DNA of 64,000 nucleotides from Atopomonas hussainii (GTDB taxonomy: Bacteria > Pseudomonadota > Gammaproteobacteria > Pseudomonadales > Pseudomonadaceae): positions 62,001 through 126,000 of the forward strand of contig NZ_FOAS01000010.1 in NCBI RefSeq assembly GCF_900109735.1, given 5' to 3'. Both the position numbers and the translations under genes were made by a program. Below are positions 59,993 through 64,000 of the stretch, one piece after another. The stretch's first letter is position 1. The number at the start of each line of letters is the position of its first letter. The notes beneath the pieces were generated by a model, which searched no databases, was not told where the DNA came from, and saw nothing but the letters and a program-made list of their open reading frames with translations.

Positions 59993-61003
59993 ATGTTCGA
60001 CAACAAGGTATTGATGATTACTGGGGGCACCGGCTCCTTTGGTCACACGGTGCTCCGGCGTTTTCTCGATACTGCAGTGCGTGAAATCCGTATTTTTTCG
60101 CGAGACGAAAAGAAACAGGAGGACATGCGCATTGCGCTGGCTAACGACAAGGTCAAGTTCTACATCGGTGATGTGCGTGACTATGACAGCCTGAAGCAAG
60201 CCATGGTTGGCGTGGACTATATCTTCCATGCGGCGGCACTGAAGCAGGTGCCGTCCTGCGAGTTCTACCCGATGGAAGCCGTGCGTACCAACGTCAATGG
60301 CACCGAGAATGTACTCAACGCAGCTATTGCCAGCGGCGTTAAGCGGGTGGTGGTGTTGTCCACCGACAAGGCTGTGTATCCGATCAACGCCATGGGTATT
60401 TCCAAGGCCATGGCCGAGAAGCTAATGGTCGCCAAGTCGCGGATGATTCCCGAGGGCGGTACTGTGGTCTGCGCCACCCGTTACGGTAACGTGATGGCCT
60501 CGCGCGGTTCGGTGATTCCGCTGTTCATCGAGCAGCTGCGTAGCGGCGAGCCGCTGACGGTGACCGATCCGCAGATGACGCGCTTTCTGATGTCGCTGGA
60601 AGACTCGGTCGACCTGGTTCTGCATGCCTTCGAGCATGGCCAGCAGGGCGACCTGTTCGTGCAGAAGGCGCCGGCCTCAACGGTTGGCGATTTGGCCCAG
60701 GCGCTCAAAGAGCTGTTAGCTTGCGATAACCCGGTGCGGGTGATTGGCACGCGGCATGGGGAAAAACTCTACGAATCACTAGTCTCCCGTGAGGAGATGG
60801 CCAAGGCTGAGGATATGGGGCGCTATTACCGTATTCCAGCGGATAACCGCGACCTGAATTACAAGAAGTATTTTGTCGAGGGTGAGGAGAAAATCTCCGA
60901 GCTGGACGATTACACCTCACACAATACCGAGCGTTTAGATGTGCCTGGCATCAAGCAGCTGCTGCTCAAGCTCGATTACATCAAGGAGCAGCTCAATGCT
61001 TAA
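59993..61003 (+). CDS. wbjB: UDP-GlcNAc 4,6-dehydratase/5-epimerase (WbjB/FnlA family)
   Basis: This enzyme removes water from UDP-GlcNAc, inverts C5 and in FnlA-type enzymes also C3, to give the keto precursor of UDP-L-FucNAc or UDP-L-QuiNAc. The 336-residue protein has GGTGSFG at residues 11-17 and a catalytic MxxxK (M134, K138) in place of YxxxK, and ends with HNTERLDVPGIKQLL typical of WbjB/CapE. The first product is the same 5-inverted keto sugar that PseB makes, so it may also feed PseC. The ATG at 59993 (MFDNKVLMITGG) is clear. Confidence 0.92.
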   Translation: MFDNKVLMITGGTGSFGHTVLRRFLDTAVREIRIFSRDEKKQEDMRIALANDKVKFYIGDVRDYDSLKQAMVGVDYIFHAAALKQVPSCEFYPMEAVRTNVNGTENVLNAAIASGVKRVVVLSTDKAVYPINAMGISKAMAEKLMVAKSRMIPEGGTVVCATRYGNVMASRGSVIPLFIEQLRSGEPLTVTDPQMTRFLMSLEDSVDLVLHAFEHGQQGDLFVQKAPASTVGDLAQALKELLACDNPVRVIGTRHGEKLYESLVSREEMAKAEDMGRYYRIPADNRDLNYKKYFVEGEEKISELDDYTSHNTERLDVPGIKQLLLKLDYIKEQLNA

Positions 61004-62123
61004 AGTCATGACCCTGGTTGGCACCCGCCCGGAGCTGATCAAGATGAGTCGGGTGATTGCCGAATTGGACCGCCAGGTTAACCACGTGCTGGTGCACTCA
61101 GGCCAAAACTACGATTACGAGCTGAACCAGGTTTTTTTTGATGATCTGGAAATCCGTAAGCCTGACCATTTTCTCGGTGCCGCTGGTGAGACAGCAGCGC
61201 AGACCATCGCAGAAGTGATTGCCAAAGCGGATGCTGTGTTTGAGCAAGAGCAGCCCGACGCGCTGCTGCTCTATGGTGATACCAATACCTGCCTTGCCGT
61301 AATCGCAGCCAAGCGCCGCAAGATTCCGGTATTCCATATGGAAGCAGGCAATCGTTGTTTTGATCAGCGTGTGCCGGAAGAGCTGAACCGCAAGGTGCTC
61401 GACCACTTGTCGGATATCAATATGGTGCTGACCGAGCATGCTCGCCGTTACTTGATCGCCGAGGGAATTCGCCCCGAAACCATCATCAAAACGGGCTCGC
61501 ACATGCATGAGGTGCTGGATTACTACAAGCCTAAGATCGAGGCTTCTGATGTGCTCGTGCGCGAGGGGTTAGAGGCTGGCAAGTTCTTTATCGTCAGTGC
61601 TCATCGCGAGGAGAACGTCGACACGCCAGACAACCTGCGCGACTTGCTGGCTACGTTGCGCGCTTTGGCTGATGAGTATGGTTTCCCACTGATTGTTTCG
61701 ACCCACCCAAGAACGCGCAAGCGCCTAGAGGCCTTGGGTGAGTCGTTAGAACATCCGCTGATTCGTTTTTCTAAGCCATTCGGCTTGCTCGATTACATCA
61801 AGCTGCAGATGCACGCTTTTTGCGTTCTTTCCGATAGCGGCACGATTACCGAAGAGGCCTCGTTACTCGACCTGTCGGCGGTGACCCTGCGCAATGCCCA
61901 TGAGCGGCCCGAGGGCATGGATCAGGGCACGCTGATTATGAGCGGCCTTAAGGCGCAAGCGGTATTGCAGGCGGTGAAAGTGGTTACTAGTCAGCGGCAG
62001 GTCGGCCAGCGAGTCATTCCCGTGGTGCCAGACTATGAAGGCGGGCCTGTTTCTCAGCAGGTGGTCAGGGTAGTGCTGAGCTATACCGATTACATCAATA
62101 GAACTGTTTGGCGCACGCAGTGA
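60996..62123 (+). CDS. wbjD: UDP-N-acetyl sugar C2-epimerase (WbjD/FnlC family)
   Basis: This non-hydrolysing C2 epimerase of the UDP-GlcNAc 2-epimerase fold finishes the UDP-L-FucNAc/L-QuiNAc pathway. The 375-residue protein begins MLKVMTLVGTRPELIKMSRVIAEL. It contains HSGQNYDYELNQVFFDDLEI, YGDTNTCLAVIAAKR, FHMEAGNRCFDQRVPEELNRK and SDSGTITEEASLL, all family hallmarks. It overlaps wbjB by 8 bp and is the last gene of the cluster. The alternative WbpI, acting on the diaminouronic acid, is less likely given the adjacent wbjB. Confidence 0.92.
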   Translation: MLKVMTLVGTRPELIKMSRVIAELDRQVNHVLVHSGQNYDYELNQVFFDDLEIRKPDHFLGAAGETAAQTIAEVIAKADAVFEQEQPDALLLYGDTNTCLAVIAAKRRKIPVFHMEAGNRCFDQRVPEELNRKVLDHLSDINMVLTEHARRYLIAEGIRPETIIKTGSHMHEVLDYYKPKIEASDVLVREGLEAGKFFIVSAHREENVDTPDNLRDLLATLRALADEYGFPLIVSTHPRTRKRLEALGESLEHPLIRFSKPFGLLDYIKLQMHAFCVLSDSGTITEEASLLDLSAVTLRNAHERPEGMDQGTLIMSGLKAQAVLQAVKVVTSQRQVGQRVIPVVPDYEGGPVSQQVVRVVLSYTDYINRTVWRTQ

Positions 62124-62130
62124 GTACTAG

Positions 62131-62152
62131 GCCGAGCGCTTAAGCGCTCGGC
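62131..62152. repeat. 22-bp perfect palindrome between wbjD and yggX
   Basis: GCCGAGCGCTT and its exact complement meet at 62141-62142, spanning the yggX stop codon. It can form an 8-10 bp hairpin but has no T-run on either side, so a role as convergent terminator is possible but not certain. Confidence 0.7.
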
Positions 62153-62412
62153 GGTACATACCCATCCGCTTGGGCGTATTCTTCGCCGGCGAAGAATTTG
62201 TCCATTTCGGCTTGTAGAAACTTGCGGTCTTCGGCGTTCATCATGTTCAGGCGGCGTTCGTTGATCAGCATGGTTTGATGCTTTTGCCACTCGTCCCAGG
62301 CTTGTTTAGAGACGTTGTCGAAGATGTCTTGGCCTTTGGCGCCGGGGTAGGGTGGGCGGTCTAGGCCTTCGAGTTCTTGCTTGTACTTGCGGCAGTTGAC
62401 CATGCGGGCCAT
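62140..62412 (-). CDS. yggX: Probable Fe(2+)-trafficking protein
   Basis: YggX protects iron-sulfur proteins from oxidative damage and accompanies MutY in many gammaproteobacteria. The 90-residue protein begins [24 protein letters not shown] with the single conserved cysteine, and contains [23 protein letters not shown] and a C-terminal FFAGEE segment. It lies 27 bp downstream of mutY, an iron-sulfur enzyme, which fits its function. Confidence 0.97.
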   Translation of the reverse strand: MARMVNCRKYKQELEGLDRPPYPGAKGQDIFDNVSKQAWDEWQKHQTMLINERRLNMMNAEDRKFLQAEMDKFFAGEEYAQADGYVPPSA

Positions 62413-62439
62413 GACGGTGTCCTCGTAATGCGTTGAGTG

Positions 62440-63483
62440 TTACAGCAGGGCAGCAGCTTGCTTAAGTAGCTTTTGCACGGGGGCGGCGAGCCCCAGCTTG
62501 GGCGGCGCGCTGAGGTTATACCAAAGCCATTCGCCCTCGGCCACGCTGCTCTGCGCTTGGCAGTTTACCAGCACCGGCTGAATGTGCAGTTGGAAGTGGC
62601 TAAAGGTGTGCTTTAGTTCGGCCATTGGCTGCTGGCTGCTGAGTTGCAGTTGCCGCGCTTGCGCTTCGCGGTCGATGGCTGCGCTGTTTTCTAGCTCTGG
62701 CAGGCTCCACAGACCGCCCCATAACCCTTGGCTGGGCCGGCGATAGAGCAAGATATGCCCGTTGTGCGCAAACAGCGGCATGACCACCTGTTTTTGCGGC
62801 AGGGCTTTGCGCGGTTTGGATTCCGGGTATGCGGCTGGCGTGCCGAGTAAGCGTGCTTGGCAGTGGCTGCTCAGCGGGCAGAGCAAGCATTGCGGCTTGC
62901 TGCGGGTGCACAGGGTGGCGCCTAAATCCATCATCGCTTGGGTGTAATGATTAACCCGCGCCTCAGGCGTAAAGCGCTCGGCAGCTGCCCACAGCGCACG
63001 GCTGGTGGCGGTTTCGCCGGGCCAGCCGGGTTGGGCGAGAAAGCGTGCCAGTACGCGTTTGACATTGCCGTCGAGAATCGACGCGCGCAGGCCCATGCTC
63101 AGGCTGGCGATGGCACCAGCGGTGGAGCGGCCAATGCCTGGCAGTTCGCTGAGCTGCTCGACTGAGCGCGGAAACTCCCCAGCAAATTCATTCACCACCT
63201 GCTTGGCGGTTTTGTGCAGGTTGCGCGCGCGGCTGTAGTAGCCAAGGCCGGTCCATAAGTGCATCACTTGGTCTTCGCTAGCGGCAGCGAGGGCCTGCAC
63301 ATCCGGCAGCGCATGCATGAAGCGCTCGAAGTAGCCGAGCACGGTGCTGACTTGCGTCTGCTGCAGCATGATTTCCGACACCCACACCCGATAAGGCGTG
63401 ATGCCTTGTTGCCACGGTAGGTCTTTGCGGCCGTGCTGGTCGTACCACGCCAGCACGGCGTTGCTGAAGGCTTGCGGTGTCAT
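62440..63483 (-). CDS. mutY: A/G-specific adenine glycosylase
   Basis: MutY removes adenine mispaired with 8-oxoguanine. The 347-residue protein has the helix-hairpin-helix block LPGIGRSTAGAIASL and the catalytic aspartate segment ILDGNVKRVLAR. The [4Fe-4S] ligands are CTRSKPQCLLCPLSSHC (C-x6-C-x2-C-x5-C). A C-terminal NUDIX-like domain (about residues 225-347) recognises 8-oxoguanine. The ATG at 63483 overlaps the asmA stop (TAATG), so they are coupled; the frame upstream is arginine-rich noise. Confidence 0.96.
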   Translation of the reverse strand: MTPQAFSNAVLAWYDQHGRKDLPWQQGITPYRVWVSEIMLQQTQVSTVLGYFERFMHALPDVQALAAASEDQVMHLWTGLGYYSRARNLHKTAKQVVNEFAGEFPRSVEQLSELPGIGRSTAGAIASLSMGLRASILDGNVKRVLARFLAQPGWPGETATSRALWAAAERFTPEARVNHYTQAMMDLGATLCTRSKPQCLLCPLSSHCQARLLGTPAAYPESKPRKALPQKQVVMPLFAHNGHILLYRRPSQGLWGGLWSLPELENSAAIDREAQARQLQLSSQQPMAELKHTFSHFQLHIQPVLVNCQAQSSVAEGEWLWYNLSAPPKLGLAAPVQKLLKQAAALL

Positions 63484-64000
63484 TAACGGCCGAACAGCCC
63501 TTTCAGTGCGTCTTTCAGCTCGGGGCTGACTTTGTCGCCGAGTTTTTCTTCCAGCTTCTCGGTGAGTTTTTGTCCGGCCAATTTGGCGGTGATCTTGCCG
63601 AGGCCTTCTTGGTCGATACGACAAGCGCGGGCGCCCAGCTCAATTGGGCCACGGCAGCGCAGCGGCCATTCGATGCCGGCAAAACGCTCGTTCACTTGGC
63701 AGGCTTCGTCGGGCATCTCGCGGCGATCACCTTCGATGAGGATATTCACCAGATAGTCGATGCCCAGCACGCGCAGATCGATATCGCCTTCGCCTTTCAC
63801 GCTCAGGCCCGGCAGGCTGGCACGCAGGTCGTCGTTGCGGGCGATGCCGTTTTTAATCCGCAGGCTGCCGCCGAGCTGTTGGAACACCGTATCGCGGCCT
63901 TCAATCGGGGCGCTTAACGCTTTGCGGTTGAGCAGGGCGATGCCTTGGCACAGTTGCTGTTCAAGGTTGGCGCCGACCAACACGCCCTCACGCAGGCTGA
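63483..64000 (-). CDS. asmA: AsmA family protein, C-terminal part
   Basis: The frame is open to the right edge, so the start lies outside the window and only the last 171 residues are seen. The visible part has the AsmA_2 C-terminus: LREGVLVGANLEQQLCQGIALLNRK, then the F-x-x-L-x-G-S-L-R-I-x-N-G block and DLRVLGIDYLVNILIEGDRREMPDEACQVN. AsmA proteins are large inner-membrane-anchored periplasmic proteins linked to outer membrane assembly and lipid transport. It lies immediately upstream of mutY, the order known in Pseudomonas. Confidence 0.93.
   Translation of the reverse strand, partial: SLREGVLVGANLEQQLCQGIALLNRKALSAPIEGRDTVFQQLGGSLRIKNGIARNDDLRASLPGLSVKGEGDIDLRVLGIDYLVNILIEGDRREMPDEACQVNERFAGIEWPLRCRGPIELGARACRIDQEGLGKITAKLAGQKLTEKLEEKLGDKVSPELKDALKGLFGR

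Noticed and set aside
62100..62160. A repeat of the tRNA-Phe 3' end at the far edge of the polysaccharide cluster
   Set aside because: No matching bases were seen; only the unrelated palindrome is present.

Overview
The window looks like a chromosomal segment from a Pseudomonas-type gammaproteobacterium (Pseudomonadaceae). The support is the divergent trpI/trpBA pair, the wbpV-wbpL-wbpM trio, an AotJQMP-type arginine/ornithine transporter, hpd with phhA/phhB/phhR, the N-acetylglutaminylglutamine amide (NAGGN) operon, and yggX-mutY-asmA. I cannot name the species. Relative to P. aeruginosa as I recall it, these blocks are rearranged.

Layout. 1-4540 is housekeeping (partial SdiA-regulated-like protein, chorismate mutase-type protein, VOC protein, YegP-like protein, rpiA, ilvA, GNAT). 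4681-8649 is a compact wbpV-wbpL-wbpM operon for starting O-antigen synthesis, closed by a bidirectional terminator shared with trpA. 8716-11758 is trpBA with its regulator trpI, followed by tRNA-Thr(CGT). 12032-19723 is a type I restriction-modification locus in the order hsdM, abiF, hsdS, hsdR. A short predicted RNA with its own promoter and terminator, plus a set of ACAAATTTG repeats, sits between hsdM and abiF. 19776-24030 holds a methyltransferase and the aot transporter. 24536-28603 is phenylalanine/tyrosine catabolism with PhhR boxes. 28631-33344 is the NAGGN osmoprotectant operon. 33548-34883 holds a MarR regulator and a solute-binding protein, followed by tRNA-Phe and a terminator.

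35284-62123 is a roughly 27-kb, single-strand surface polysaccharide cluster. It encodes (i) wbpA/B/D/E for a UDP-2,3-diamino uronic acid; (ii) pseC, pseF, a fused pseG-pseH, and pseI for pseudaminic acid, with an associated methylase; (iii) two separate amidotransferase-HisH-HisF modules, which are the machinery for turning acetamido groups into acetamidino groups; (iv) several glycosyltransferases; (v) a flippase, an unusual 802-residue protein that looks like a flippase joined to a polymerase/ligase, and another polymerase-like membrane protein; and (vi) a WbjB/FnlA dehydratase-epimerase, an RmlD-like reductase and a WbjD/FnlC 2-epimerase for an L-FucNAc or L-QuiNAc precursor. The cluster lacks its own initiating transferase; wbpL and wbpM, some 27 kb away, are the obvious suppliers. 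The window ends in yggX, mutY and a truncated asmA.

The two most interesting places are the hsdM-RNA-abiF-hsdSR defence locus, where a HEPN-type Abi protein and an RNA gene are embedded in a restriction operon, and the polysaccharide cluster, where two amidotransferase modules with non-cyclase HisF paralogues imply two different amidino sugars in one glycan.
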